Shown in pieces: positions 51,888-60,248 of a DNA stretch of 64,000 bases. The number at the start of each line of letters is the position of its first letter. Position 1 is the first letter of the stretch. The stretch comes from Citrobacter freundii (GTDB taxonomy: Bacteria > Bacteroidota > Bacteroidia > Chitinophagales > Chitinophagaceae). The stretch is from positions 6,905 through 70,904 of the forward strand of contig QFQQ01000032.1 in NCBI GenBank assembly GCA_003243445.1, given 5' to 3'. Position numbers and translations under genes: made by a program. The notes beneath the pieces are model-generated. The model saw only the letters and a program-made list of their open reading frames with translations, was not told the DNA's origin and searched no databases.

Positions 51888-51902
51888 CAGACTTAAAGTC
51901 TG
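51888..51902. repeat. REP-like palindrome CAGACTTAAAGTCTG
   Basis: A 15-bp palindrome within GCTGCCAGACTTAAAGTCTGTC. Words of this form (GCGACAGACTTTAAGTCTG) recur in intergenic regions of several phyla, from general memory. It lies between the pirin gene and the convergent peptidase gene. Confidence 0.45.
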
Positions 51903-51958
51903 TCGCTACAGAATGCTTTTTTGGGAATGGCTCTTTTTATTTCAAAAAGCAGAAGATC

Positions 51959-53395
51959 TTATTGATTTTTAAATTGCAATAAGGCACTTTCCATCACCAC
52001 ATCGCGCCTTTTTAAAATATCTTCCACATTGGGTGCAGCTAAAATATCCGGGTATGTGCCATGCCCAGAATTTTTATTCTGATCAACCGCGTTAATGTAT
52101 TTCAAGAGCGGAATGGATAGTTTTAAACCAAGGTCCAGTTGAGCTTCCGGTATCAGGCCGCTGGTGTTGCCCTGATAGCCGCCTCCTGTTTCTTCACCGA
52201 CCAATACAGCTCGCCTGTTGTATTGTAAAACAGCCGCCACATCGGCGCAAGAGGATAAGCAAGCGCCATTGATCAGCAACACCAGTTTACCATTGTATAC
52301 ATTCGGTTCAGGCTGCTGCAGTTCATAGAAATCAAACTCGTGGGTAAATTTTGATTTGCGCCACAGGTATACCGAGTCCGACTTCAACGGTTTGCCGTAG
52401 ATCAGTTTAGCCGAGCCTTTCAAACTTAATGCAAACGGCTCTGTAACTTCTATCCGGTCCCAATACCGGAATGGATGATCTATCAGATACCGGCAAAGCA
52501 GGGCAGCATTAGGATCACTACCGCCGGTGTTATCACGCAAATCAATAACGAGCTTCTGAATATGCTGGGCTTTGATATCCTTAAAAACAGCGGAAATAAA
52601 TTTGCGGAACTTCTGTCCGCCTGCTTTAATATCCGTTTCACCAAAAGAGTGAATTGTAAGGAAAGCGACGGAGTCTTTAATGGTTAAACTTAACCTGGGT
52701 TGCCGGCCCATGTCCATTGCAACAGGTACCGTTATATCGCTGTTGCTAACGGCAGGCAGCACAAACTCCTGTTCTCCGGTGGTTGCTGCAATGCGTATTC
52801 TAAATGAATCGCTGACCTCATAATTAGTGCGGTATACCTGCGCGAAGCGATTATTGATCGCCTGGTATTTCCAGGTTTGATTGAACCCATCGGAAGAGAT
52901 CATCGAGAATATCCGGTCTTTTATAGCTGCTACGGTATGTCCATTTATACTCAGCAATTCTGAACCGATCGTAACAGCATTGTTAGTTGAATAGTTCTTG
53001 ATGATATAAGCTTTATCGCCGGTAAAGTACACATCAAGGGGTAGCATATTCTTTCCGCTATTCAGGTAACCGATATAATCATCGGACAGGGACAGCCCGG
53101 TATGTACGCAATGAACTTTGGCGATAAGCGGTTTGAGTGTGCGAAAATAGGTCAGCGGATCCATCGGCTCTTTAATTTCAGCCAGGCAGGAATCGATAAA
53201 ATGTGAAAATTCGGTCTGAGAAGTGAATCGATAAAACCCGGGATGCTTTTTGGACATTTCTGTCATAAGTTCGGTAATGCTGCGGCGGGCTGAATCTGCA
53301 CTGATCGTTTTCTCCGGGCTGAATTTTTTGTTGGTTTGGGCTAAAAGAGGCAGGATTTGTAAAAGCAGTAGTACTAAGCAGACATGTTTTTTCAT
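51959..53395 (-). CDS. S41-family peptidase (CtpA/Tsp-like), exported
   Basis: A 478-residue C-terminal-processing-type serine peptidase. A signal peptide ends near residue 20 (LLAQ). An N-terminal helical domain and a degenerate PDZ-like region (about 120-165, IGSELLSINGHTVAAIKDRI) precede the S41 catalytic domain (about 240-460): VIDLRDNTGGSDPNAA, then NGACLSSCADVAAVLQYNRR with the nucleophilic Ser near residue 382, and VGEETGGGYQG. The first Ser of CLSSC is the expected position. It acts in the periplasm or outside. Monocistronic, facing the pirin gene. Confidence 0.9.
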   Translation of the reverse strand: MKKHVCLVLLLLQILPLLAQTNKKFSPEKTISADSARRSITELMTEMSKKHPGFYRFTSQTEFSHFIDSCLAEIKEPMDPLTYFRTLKPLIAKVHCVHTGLSLSDDYIGYLNSGKNMLPLDVYFTGDKAYIIKNYSTNNAVTIGSELLSINGHTVAAIKDRIFSMISSDGFNQTWKYQAINNRFAQVYRTNYEVSDSFRIRIAATTGEQEFVLPAVSNSDITVPVAMDMGRQPRLSLTIKDSVAFLTIHSFGETDIKAGGQKFRKFISAVFKDIKAQHIQKLVIDLRDNTGGSDPNAALLCRYLIDHPFRYWDRIEVTEPFALSLKGSAKLIYGKPLKSDSVYLWRKSKFTHEFDFYELQQPEPNVYNGKLVLLINGACLSSCADVAAVLQYNRRAVLVGEETGGGYQGNTSGLIPEAQLDLGLKLSIPLLKYINAVDQNKNSGHGTYPDILAAPNVEDILKRRDVVMESALLQFKNQ

Positions 53396-53615
53396 GTTTC
53401 GAAAGTATGCTCTTCAGGAATACGCTTCTGTTAACAAAAGTTAAATCGATCTTCTGTAGCAACACCTGTTATCTTAGCCGATCCAGATTTCAGGTTAAAT
53501 AAAGGATATCGTTGCTTAAATACGTGAATACAAATTTTAAATGACTTTGAACAAGTACTTGTCCTGATATGCTGGTGAGCCTTCCATTTGAGGCGTTTGA
53601 AGAGAATGAAGGAAA

Positions 53616-53804
53616 TCACCTGATCTCGGCTTGTGTAACGCTGTTCCGGTCATTTTCAATCAGGAATTGTCTTGTAATGGTTGATTTTTCCAATTCAGAT
53701 TCCGTATTTTCTAAACGCCTGTCTTCTTTTTTTGGGTTGTTATTCATGAGAAATATAATTCCAGTTAATAGAATGAGCGTAGCGAATATTAGGATGATGG
53801 TCAT
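53616..53804 (-). CDS. possible small single-span membrane protein
   Basis: A 62-residue frame with one strong membrane helix (about residues 2-20, IILIFATLILLTGIIFL) followed by a charged, Asn/Glu-rich tail (KKEDRRLENTESELEKS). The composition is natural for a small membrane protein, but there are no homologues I recognise and no clear promoter. The overlapping plus-strand frame looks like its shadow. The rest of 53396-54061 shows nothing else. Confidence 0.4.
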   Translation of the reverse strand: MTIILIFATLILLTGIIFLMNNNPKKEDRRLENTESELEKSTITRQFLIENDRNSVTQAEIR

Positions 53805-54061
53805 CAGATTATTTCATTAGCGATTGAATGTGTGCTTAAATAACTATATTATATCACTGTATTGTGATAAGTTGTGACTTTCGAAAATTCAGTTGGTCCA
53901 AAAAAATGTAGAACGGTCTAAACATTTTGAAAAAGCGCTTAGATTTATATGCGCCAATTTTTCTCTATTGACAAGTATAATGAAGTGAAAACTACTTACT
54001 AAAAGAAGAGGATTATCCGTTAGAATCAGAAACAAACTTCCGTTGATTTATAACTTTGGAT

Positions 54062-54865
54062 ATGGAACTTAATTTTTACAGGCCCCGCCACCAGGGACTA
54101 TCGGATGTTATAGAGGGTTATTATTTCCTTAGGGGGATCGAGGAGCGCGGCAGACTTAGCTATCGTACCTTTCCAAACAACTTCGCGATCCTTTCTGTCC
54201 TGCGTGATGCGGTCCTTGATATAGGCGACCATCGTGTCGATTGCCTGCCTTCGGACACCCCCGGCATGCTTTCCAACCTCACGGTTAACTATCAGGCGCC
54301 GATCACCATTAATTACAGTGGACCGGTGAATGAACTGACTGTTTATTTCAAGCCATTGGGACTTTATGCTTTCTGCCCGCTGGCTTTGGAGCCCCAGGAT
54401 GGTGCTTTTCAGCAGTTCAGTCCATTTGGCGATTTCCAGGAGTCGATGCGCCACATATTGGAACAGCAGGACAGAGATGTGCAGTGCCGGCTTCTTGAAG
54501 ACTATTGGTTGTCCAGGAAGTTGCTTGCTGTGGAGCCCTTTATGCAGCGCCTGTTAGAGGAGATCGAGGGAAGTCAGACCATTATTGCCATTGCCTCAAA
54601 GTTGGGAGTCTCCCGCCAGTATCTTAACCGTAGATTCCATCAATACCTTGGTAAGACTCCTCTGGAGTTCCGACGGATCCAGCGCTTCAGGAATGCCCTG
54701 AAGGCAAAGGCTACCGCCAGAAACCTTACAGATCTGGCGGCCGGTAGTCTGTTTTATGATCAATCGCATTTTATCAGGGAATTTCGTACGCTTACCCATC
54801 TTTCGCCAAAATCCTTCTTTGACAAAACGGACACGGCGGGGGAAAATGTTTGGCTGTATATATAG
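54062..54865 (+). CDS. AraC-family transcriptional regulator
   Basis: A 267-residue regulator with an N-terminal DUF6597-like domain (about 1-150; ELNFYRPRHQGLSDVIEGYYFL, ELTVYFKPLGLYAFC) and a C-terminal AraC double HTH (about 165-258; IIAIASKLGVSRQYLNRRFHQYLGKTPLEF and LTDLAAGSLFYDQSHFIREF). The second HTH is complete. The frame could begin at a TTG six bases upstream, but the ATG at 54062 is preferred. TAACTTTG at 54051-54058 is an exact -7 element only 3 bases before the ATG, so the transcript may be leaderless. The next gene (DUF6624-like) has its own -7 element. Confidence 0.92.
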   Translation: MELNFYRPRHQGLSDVIEGYYFLRGIEERGRLSYRTFPNNFAILSVLRDAVLDIGDHRVDCLPSDTPGMLSNLTVNYQAPITINYSGPVNELTVYFKPLGLYAFCPLALEPQDGAFQQFSPFGDFQESMRHILEQQDRDVQCRLLEDYWLSRKLLAVEPFMQRLLEEIEGSQTIIAIASKLGVSRQYLNRRFHQYLGKTPLEFRRIQRFRNALKAKATARNLTDLAAGSLFYDQSHFIREFRTLTHLSPKSFFDKTDTAGENVWLYI

Positions 54866-54905
54866 CTAGTTTACACCTGTACAATTATTCAACTTCACAA
54901 GCTTG

Positions 54906-54913
54906 TAGTTTTG
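54906..54913 (+). promoter_or_regulatory. -7 element (TAGTTTTG) of the DUF6624-like gene
   Basis: Exact match to TAnnTTTG, 19 bases before the ATG at 54933. No TTG is found at the -33 distance. Confidence 0.45.
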
Positions 54914-54932
54914 CAGTGTATTACTTTATAGC

Positions 54933-55574
54933 ATGGACAACTATATCAAAAATATTGTTTTTGTACTGCTGATGACCTTTGCACTGAGCGCTAAGGGGCA
55001 GACGAATCCGGAACTGGCAAACACCATTGACAGCCTTTACCAGGTAGATCAGGATGTACAGTGGAAATATAAGGAACTTCATGAACGGAATGCGCCATTG
55101 GATTCCATCAAAGCGCAAGAGCAATTGAAACTGGCCGCTTATGCCCGGCATATCCTCATCATCAAAGAGATCTACGAGCACTGGGGCTATCCTACTGCTG
55201 CAATGGTAGGAGAAGAGGCTTCCCATCATTTTTTTGTGCTGATCCAGCATGCAGATAGCGATCCGGGTTTTCAGAAACAGATGCTGCCGATATTGGATAA
55301 GCTCTCGATAAAGAAAAAGATCTCCAGAAAAGATTATGCTTATCTCTATGACCGTGTGCAACGGAATACTGGCGGCAAGCAGCGATATGGCACACAGCCC
55401 ACATACGGCAAGGGAGGGACCCTGTTTGACGAGCAAAATAAGATCATCCTTCCTCCTGATCTGGAAGATCCCCGGAACGTTGATAAACGAAGAATGAAAG
55501 TTGGGTTGGAACCGTTGGAGAAATATTACGAAAGCATTCTTGAATTATTGGGCAGGCCAAGGAAAAAACTGTAA
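54933..55574 (+). CDS. DUF6624-like exported protein
   Basis: A 213-residue protein with a signal peptide (about 1-22, ending AKGQ). The mature part is helical (VDQDVQWKYKELHER; LAAYARHILIIKEIYEHWGYP) and carries RVQRNTGGKQRYGTQP at about 142-157, which resembles the signature of the DUF6624 family as I remember it. Residues before the C-terminus (EDPRNVDKRRMKVGLEPLEKY) also fit. Function unknown. It follows an AraC regulator but with its own promoter element. Confidence 0.78.
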   Translation: MDNYIKNIVFVLLMTFALSAKGQTNPELANTIDSLYQVDQDVQWKYKELHERNAPLDSIKAQEQLKLAAYARHILIIKEIYEHWGYPTAAMVGEEASHHFFVLIQHADSDPGFQKQMLPILDKLSIKKKISRKDYAYLYDRVQRNTGGKQRYGTQPTYGKGGTLFDEQNKIILPPDLEDPRNVDKRRMKVGLEPLEKYYESILELLGRPRKKL

Positions 55575-55599
55575 AGACCCCGTTTCATATTCGTCCGTA

Positions 55600-55744
55600 T
55601 TGAAATTGATCCGTGGAATACACGGATCAATTTCGGGTTTCTCAAATATATTATCACTACGCCTCAATACCTCCTTGGCATCATTGTGAAGATCCAGGTT
55701 ATTATGATAGGAGCTTTGCGACCATCTTTGCCGCGCTATCTTAA
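55600..55744 (+). pseudogene. fragment of a sterol-desaturase-family gene
   Basis: About 145 bases closely match the 3' part of the intact gene at 43619-44761 (its region 44462-44600). In one frame NTRINFGFLKYIITTPQY matches the intact NTRINFGFLKYIIATPQY. One base is then missing, and in the next frame HHCEDPGYYDRSFATIF matches HHCEDPRYYGKNFATIF. The fragment then ends at the 3' end of the serine hydrolase gene. Neither the N-terminal part nor the C-terminal part exists nearby. It is the remnant of a second copy, degraded by a deletion and a frameshift. Confidence 0.85.
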
Positions 55745-56980
55745 TACATGATTTTTTTCCTCTTTTAGTTGCACTGCATATTTCCAGAGTTCGTCGTATA
55801 CCTTGAAGTAATATTTGAACATATCTTTTTCGCTAAGCGATGTATTGGTAAATAAAATGACGGCAACTTCTTTGTTAAGATCCGAAAGCATTTCTGTTTT
55901 GACCCCAAGATCAGTTCCTCCATAACCAATTTTTGTTCTTTTGTCTTTAGTGGCCCAAAATAACCCGGAGTTGAGTTTAGCAGGATCCACATTCTCCGGT
56001 TTATTCGTTGCCGTAAATTGGAATCGCTGCATGGTATCAATAGAAGATTCTTTCAGGATCCGTTTTCCGCCGTATTCACCGTTATTTAGCAGGGCAATGA
56101 AATAGCTGGAAAGCTCCTCAACCGTGGTCCGGATTCCGCCATCAGGATAAGTCGGAACACTGTTAATAGGGATCTGTTTCAAGGTGTCTCCCTGTTTATC
56201 ATATAACCGCGAATGCTTTTTGATATTGATCTGAGAGATCAGCCAACCGGTATTTTTCATTTTGAGCGGGTTGAAGATGAATTTTTTGCTATACTCGTTA
56301 AGCGACATACCGGTCACCCTTTCCACAATGTAACCGGCGAGGCCCACAGCGATGTTGGAGTATTCACGGTAAGTACCAGGCCGGTGAGGTAAGAAATTGT
56401 CTTTGGAATACCGTGAACCACCCGGTTCAAAATAACTTTCGAGAAAGTCGCCAAGGGCTATCGGGCTGTCTCCGCCATAAAAGTAGGATCCCATATACGT
56501 AGGTTCATGATCATTGAGGCCGGAAGTATGGGTGCCGATATTTCTTAAGGTAATCTTATCATCCGGAAAATAAGGGTTAATGACCTTGAAAGGCAGATAC
56601 GTATTGATGTCTTCATCCAGGGATAGTTTTCCTTCTTCAACGGCTTTCATGACGCAAACCCCGGTAAAGGTTTTCGAAATGGAAGCGACATTCATGATTG
56701 TTTTAGTCGTAAACAGGATTTTTTTATCCCTGTCTGCATATCCATATCCTTTTTTCCAAACAACTTTGTTGTCGATAATAATAGATGCGCCGATGCCAAC
56801 CATGCCTGATGCATTCATGTTCCCGGCGATCATGCTATCAATTGTTGCTGCGGTATACTTTTTTTCCTGCGCTACTGACCTTGTCGCAAATAGGGTAATT
56901 ATTGCTAAAAAGCCGATGAGTAGTCCTGGTTTTAAAATGCCCGACTTGTTTTGATGATGTGTTTTCATGGTTATTTTCAT
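55736..56980 (-). CDS. serine hydrolase, beta-lactamase class C-like (penicillin-binding-type)
   Basis: A 414-residue exported protein of the class C beta-lactamase-like family. A signal anchor lies at about residues 15-38. SxxK motif SISKT near residue 99, YSN motif near 206 (TYREYSNIAVGLAGYI), and in place of the usual HxG a GYGG motif near 350 (KIGYGGTDLGVKTEM), with Tyr at the His position. Such proteins are esterases, D-aminopeptidases or peptidoglycan-linked enzymes. A start four codons later is possible (56968). The stop codon overlaps the end of the desaturase fragment, suggesting a past rearrangement at this point. Divergent from the LytS-type kinase. Confidence 0.88.
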   Translation of the reverse strand: MKITMKTHHQNKSGILKPGLLIGFLAIITLFATRSVAQEKKYTAATIDSMIAGNMNASGMVGIGASIIIDNKVVWKKGYGYADRDKKILFTTKTIMNVASISKTFTGVCVMKAVEEGKLSLDEDINTYLPFKVINPYFPDDKITLRNIGTHTSGLNDHEPTYMGSYFYGGDSPIALGDFLESYFEPGGSRYSKDNFLPHRPGTYREYSNIAVGLAGYIVERVTGMSLNEYSKKFIFNPLKMKNTGWLISQINIKKHSRLYDKQGDTLKQIPINSVPTYPDGGIRTTVEELSSYFIALLNNGEYGGKRILKESSIDTMQRFQFTATNKPENVDPAKLNSGLFWATKDKRTKIGYGGTDLGVKTEMLSDLNKEVAVILFTNTSLSEKDMFKYYFKVYDELWKYAVQLKEEKNHVLR

Positions 56981-57053
56981 TGCTGGTTGTTCATCCTACT
57001 GAGCTGTTTCTTTTTCACAAATATGTGGTATCTGCCTGTAGGAAAAACTGGCT

Positions 57054-57088
57054 GTCGATGTATAGCTGTCTGACGTCGATGGATAAGC
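57054..57088. promoter_or_regulatory. direct repeat with 21-bp period (possible LytTR site)
   Basis: GTCGATGTATAGC at 57054-57066 and GTCGATGGATAAGC at 57075-57088 are direct repeats whose starts are 21 bases apart, two helical turns. LytTR-domain regulators are known to bind pairs of about 9-bp direct repeats with this period. The site lies 105 bases before the kinase gene of a LytTR pair and 75 bases from the divergent serine hydrolase start. Confidence 0.55.
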
Positions 57089-57192
57089 TCTTTTTCGCTT
57101 TTCATCAACCAAATCACGCTGTAGGCAGGTGATAGATGCCTGTCTGTCGACAAACCTGGAACCAGCTAATCTTAATTGTATATTTGTGTGTT

Positions 57193-58311
57193 ATGCCGTT
57201 AATCGAGAGGATCGTCAACTTCAGTGCCCGTCACAGGCTGCTTAGCCATATTTTATTCTGGTTGGTTGTCTCCGTCATTTTTCTCAACCGGTATACCGTT
57301 GATGAATTCCGGGAACCGGGCAAAATCATTTACAGGCATTGCTACTACATGTCATTTATGATTGTAGCCTCTTATTTTGTGGCTTATCTGATCATCCCTA
57401 AACTGATCAATTCCAAAAGTTATTATTCTATACTGTTTTATTTTTTCTTTGGAAGTTATTTGATTTGCGTTTGTTCCCGCCTGGCGGTTATTTATTTACT
57501 GGAACCTTTAATACGTGAGGCGCCCTTCGGACAGGAATCCCTGTGGGCGATCATGACCGATCTTCCCAAGCTCTTTTTACATTACTTTGTACAGACTTTC
57601 TCAGCTGCCTGGGTGTTTGCTTTTATAAAGCTCATCAAGGATCAGTACGTCATCCAGCAACGTAGTCTGCGTCTTGAAAAGTCCCAGGTGCAAACTGAGC
57701 TCAAAGCGCTGAAAGCCCAGCTTAACCCACATTTTTTATTCAACACCCTGAACAATATCTATTCGCTTTCCTTGATGAATTCGCCAGTCACCTCAAAGTC
57801 AATCGCCGGCTTATCCGAGATGCTGGACTACATCCTGTATCGGTGCAATGGCACATCCGTGCCTGTATCTGCTGAAATAAAGCTGATCGAAAACTTTCTG
57901 CAGCTGGAGAAATTAAGGTATAGTGAAAGGCTCAAGGTCTCCTTTAGCCATGAGATAGACGAAGATCTTGATATCGCGCCCTTGTTGCTTTTATCGCTTG
58001 TAGAAAATGCGTTTAAACATGGTGCCGGAGAGAATATAGGAACACCATTTGTTGATGTTAAGCTTGTGCTGAAAGAAGGCGATTTTCGTTTCAGTGTGAC
58101 CAATAGTTTTGTTCCAGGAGGCAATGAGGAAAAAGATGACCGGATCGGACTGAACAACATCCGCAAACAATTGCAGTTGATCTATGGTAGTAGTCACGAC
58201 TTTGTTGTTTCAGAAAAAGACGGTGTTTTCATTGTTGTATTGAATATTGATCTGAAGAAAAATGTTAAACGAGAGTACAGTCATGCGCGTAAAATGTTTA
58301 TTGGTGGATGA
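57193..58311 (+). CDS. LytS/YehU-type sensor histidine kinase
   Basis: A 372-residue kinase. Four membrane helices (about 18-36, 53-72, 82-102, 118-145) form the sensor. A coiled coil leads to the His_kinase domain with LKAQLNPHFLFNTLNNIYSLSL (phosphoacceptor His near residue 180) and the ATPase domain with LSLVENAFKHG and DRIGLNNIRKQL. The frame is open from 57136, but the ATG at 57193 (MPLIERIVNF) begins the first helix naturally. TATATTTG at 57179-57186 is an exact -7 element 6 bases before the ATG. The regulator gene overlaps its 3' end by 29 bases. Confidence 0.92.
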   Translation: MPLIERIVNFSARHRLLSHILFWLVVSVIFLNRYTVDEFREPGKIIYRHCYYMSFMIVASYFVAYLIIPKLINSKSYYSILFYFFFGSYLICVCSRLAVIYLLEPLIREAPFGQESLWAIMTDLPKLFLHYFVQTFSAAWVFAFIKLIKDQYVIQQRSLRLEKSQVQTELKALKAQLNPHFLFNTLNNIYSLSLMNSPVTSKSIAGLSEMLDYILYRCNGTSVPVSAEIKLIENFLQLEKLRYSERLKVSFSHEIDEDLDIAPLLLLSLVENAFKHGAGENIGTPFVDVKLVLKEGDFRFSVTNSFVPGGNEEKDDRIGLNNIRKQLQLIYGSSHDFVVSEKDGVFIVVLNIDLKKNVKREYSHARKMFIGG

Positions 58312-59002
58312 TGAACCGTTGGCCATCCAGTTAATTCAGAATCATCTATCGCAACTCGATTCCTTCGAAGTTGTTGCCACATGCTCAAATGCGGTGGAGG
58401 CGTTGAATGTTTTACGTTCAACCCCAATTGACCTGTTGTTCCTTGACATTAAGATGCCCAAAGTTAACGGGCTGGATTTTCTGAAAACGCTGCGGGACCC
58501 GCCTGCGGTCATCATCACTACGGCCTACCGGGAATATGCAACAGACGGATATGATCTGGACCTGATAGATTACCTGCTAAAACCAATTACGTTTGAGCGA
58601 TTTCTTAAGGCGACCGAAAGGTATTTGAGGCGAAATACTCTATCAAAGAATACCGGTTCTATCACACATGACTTTATTAATATACGCGCGGACCGTAAAT
58701 TCCATCGTCTTAGCGTGGACGAAATTATTTATGTCGAGAGCGTGAAAGACTATATTATTATCCATCTCCAGGACAAGCAAATAACGGCGAAGCACAAACT
58801 CAGCGAATTCGAATCTTTCTTACCCCGGGATGCTTTTCTGCGCATCCATCGGTCTTTTATTGTCCGGGTAAACAAAATACAGGCTTTCACTTTTAGCGAT
58901 GTAGAGATCATGGGGAAGCAGGTACCAATCGGAACAAATTATAAGGATCAGGTGATTAGTCGTTTGCAATTTACTATCCGCAAGCCGAACCAACATGGTT
59001 AG
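58283..59002 (+). CDS. LytTR-family response regulator
   Basis: A 239-residue regulator. The receiver (about 1-120) begins MRVKCLLVDDEPLAIQLI with the acidic pair and has LLFLDIKMPKVNG with the phosphoacceptor Asp near residue 55, and YLLKPI. The LytTR DNA-binding domain (about 135-236) shows FINIRADRKFHRLSVDEIIYVESVKDYI and FLRIHRSFIVRVNKI. The start at 58283 lies inside the kinase gene, so translation is coupled. The direct repeat at 57054-57088 is a candidate target. It is convergent with the DUF4932-like gene. Confidence 0.94.
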   Translation: MRVKCLLVDDEPLAIQLIQNHLSQLDSFEVVATCSNAVEALNVLRSTPIDLLFLDIKMPKVNGLDFLKTLRDPPAVIITTAYREYATDGYDLDLIDYLLKPITFERFLKATERYLRRNTLSKNTGSITHDFINIRADRKFHRLSVDEIIYVESVKDYIIIHLQDKQITAKHKLSEFESFLPRDAFLRIHRSFIVRVNKIQAFTFSDVEIMGKQVPIGTNYKDQVISRLQFTIRKPNQHG

Positions 59003-59061
59003 TAAGGAACCGGGGCGGCGAATTCTATAGGCAATGCTTAAGCACCAACTACCAGCAATAC

Positions 59062-60192
59062 TTATTGCTGCGCACACCATTTGATCAATTGGGGATACAG
59101 GCTGTCGATTTTCTTCTTTTTATTTTTTGCACGAAGGCGTTTCAATTCGTCTACAAATTCATTCATTTTTATAAATCCACGGGCCACCATGGTGGAGGTG
59201 ACTTCCTGCTCGATCTCCGCAACCAGTGCCGCATCATTTTTCCAGTTTTCGCGCGCATAAAGAATAAACACAGCGAAGGTCATGTATTCATTGAACACCT
59301 TTTCTCCGTCGGAATAGTATTCAGTGCCGTAAATCTTTTTATCCACCCATTTATCGCGGTCTTTCAACGCAAGCTCGATCTCGTTCTTAAACTGCTTACT
59401 GGGCAGACCTACATAGTTATGGTCGATCTCCGTGAACATTACCCTGGTGTTGAACGCTTCAGAACTTTTTTCACTTCTGCCTTCGATATCGGAAACTGCC
59501 GGCAATATCATTTCAATCAGTTTGAAACCTTTTTCATCATACCCGGTAGTATAATTTAAGCCGTTGATGAGTTGGGAAGTGTAAATGACATAGCTGTCAT
59601 TCTTCGCATGAAAGTTTTTCTCCAGCCATTTCCATTGCTTCTCCAGGTTTACTTTCTTATTATATGCCTCGTATAGCTGGTTATAAAAAGGCTGATGTTC
59701 CTTATAAAAGTTCCTGAAGTTTGATTTCCGGGCAAACTCTTCAATTTCCTTTTTATAGGTGGTAACCGGATTTTTATCGATCGTGACGTTTGCAACTTTA
59801 TCTGCTGTGAAATTATACACATCATCCGGGATCAAAGAGTCGCCTTTGAAATTGTAAGTCTGGGAATTCCCCGTAAAGAAGATATAATTCAATGGAGACA
59901 AATTCAGCAATGAATCCATCGTTTTGATAATGGGTTCGGTTTTGAACGGTTTGAACTGGCTTAAAACCTCCTGGTAATATTTTCCTTCCTGCGAAAACAT
60001 ATCATCATTCCCCAGGCCATAATCTGTGATCGCCAGCATGATGATCAGCAGTTCTTTTACCTCATTGACTTCAATATGATATTTTCCTTTGTTTTCTTTT
60101 TTGAATTCTTCGGTAAATGCTACCTTTTTGTGTTGTCCGAATGATTGCAGGGTAAGAGCGGATAAAAACAGAACGATAAAAAGCCTTTTCAT
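59062..60192 (-). CDS. DUF4932-like exported protein, possible metallopeptidase
   Basis: A 376-residue protein with a signal peptide (about 1-19, ending SFGQ). The sequence resembles DUF4932 proteins, which are common in Bacteroidota. EIDHNYVG (in RVMFTEIDHNYVGLP, about 250-265), with Glu and His nearby, could be a gluzincin-like metal site, but a full HExxH is not present, so peptidase function is uncertain. Other landmarks: LLIIMLAITDYGLGNDDMF near residue 50 and EYMTFAVFILYARENW near 305. Good promoter at 60219-60248. Monocistronic. Confidence 0.75.
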   Translation of the reverse strand: MKRLFIVLFLSALTLQSFGQHKKVAFTEEFKKENKGKYHIEVNEVKELLIIMLAITDYGLGNDDMFSQEGKYYQEVLSQFKPFKTEPIIKTMDSLLNLSPLNYIFFTGNSQTYNFKGDSLIPDDVYNFTADKVANVTIDKNPVTTYKKEIEEFARKSNFRNFYKEHQPFYNQLYEAYNKKVNLEKQWKWLEKNFHAKNDSYVIYTSQLINGLNYTTGYDEKGFKLIEMILPAVSDIEGRSEKSSEAFNTRVMFTEIDHNYVGLPSKQFKNEIELALKDRDKWVDKKIYGTEYYSDGEKVFNEYMTFAVFILYARENWKNDAALVAEIEQEVTSTMVARGFIKMNEFVDELKRLRAKNKKKKIDSLYPQLIKWCAQQ

Positions 60193-60218
60193 GAATGGTA
60201 CTTGATTTTTTGCGGGTG

Positions 60219-60248
60219 CAAAGATAGGTTATCCCGAAGTAAAAGCAA
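60219..60248 (-). promoter_or_regulatory. consensus Bacteroidota promoter of the DUF4932-like gene
   Basis: On the minus strand TTG (60248-60246), 19 bases, TATCTTTG (60226-60219): a full match to TTG-N19-TAnnTTTG. The ATG is 26 bases further on. Confidence 0.7.

Noticed and set aside
53569..53820. 83-codon plus-strand frame
   Set aside because: It overlaps the opposite-strand frame that has a clean membrane helix and charged tail; the plus-strand reading looks like its shadow.
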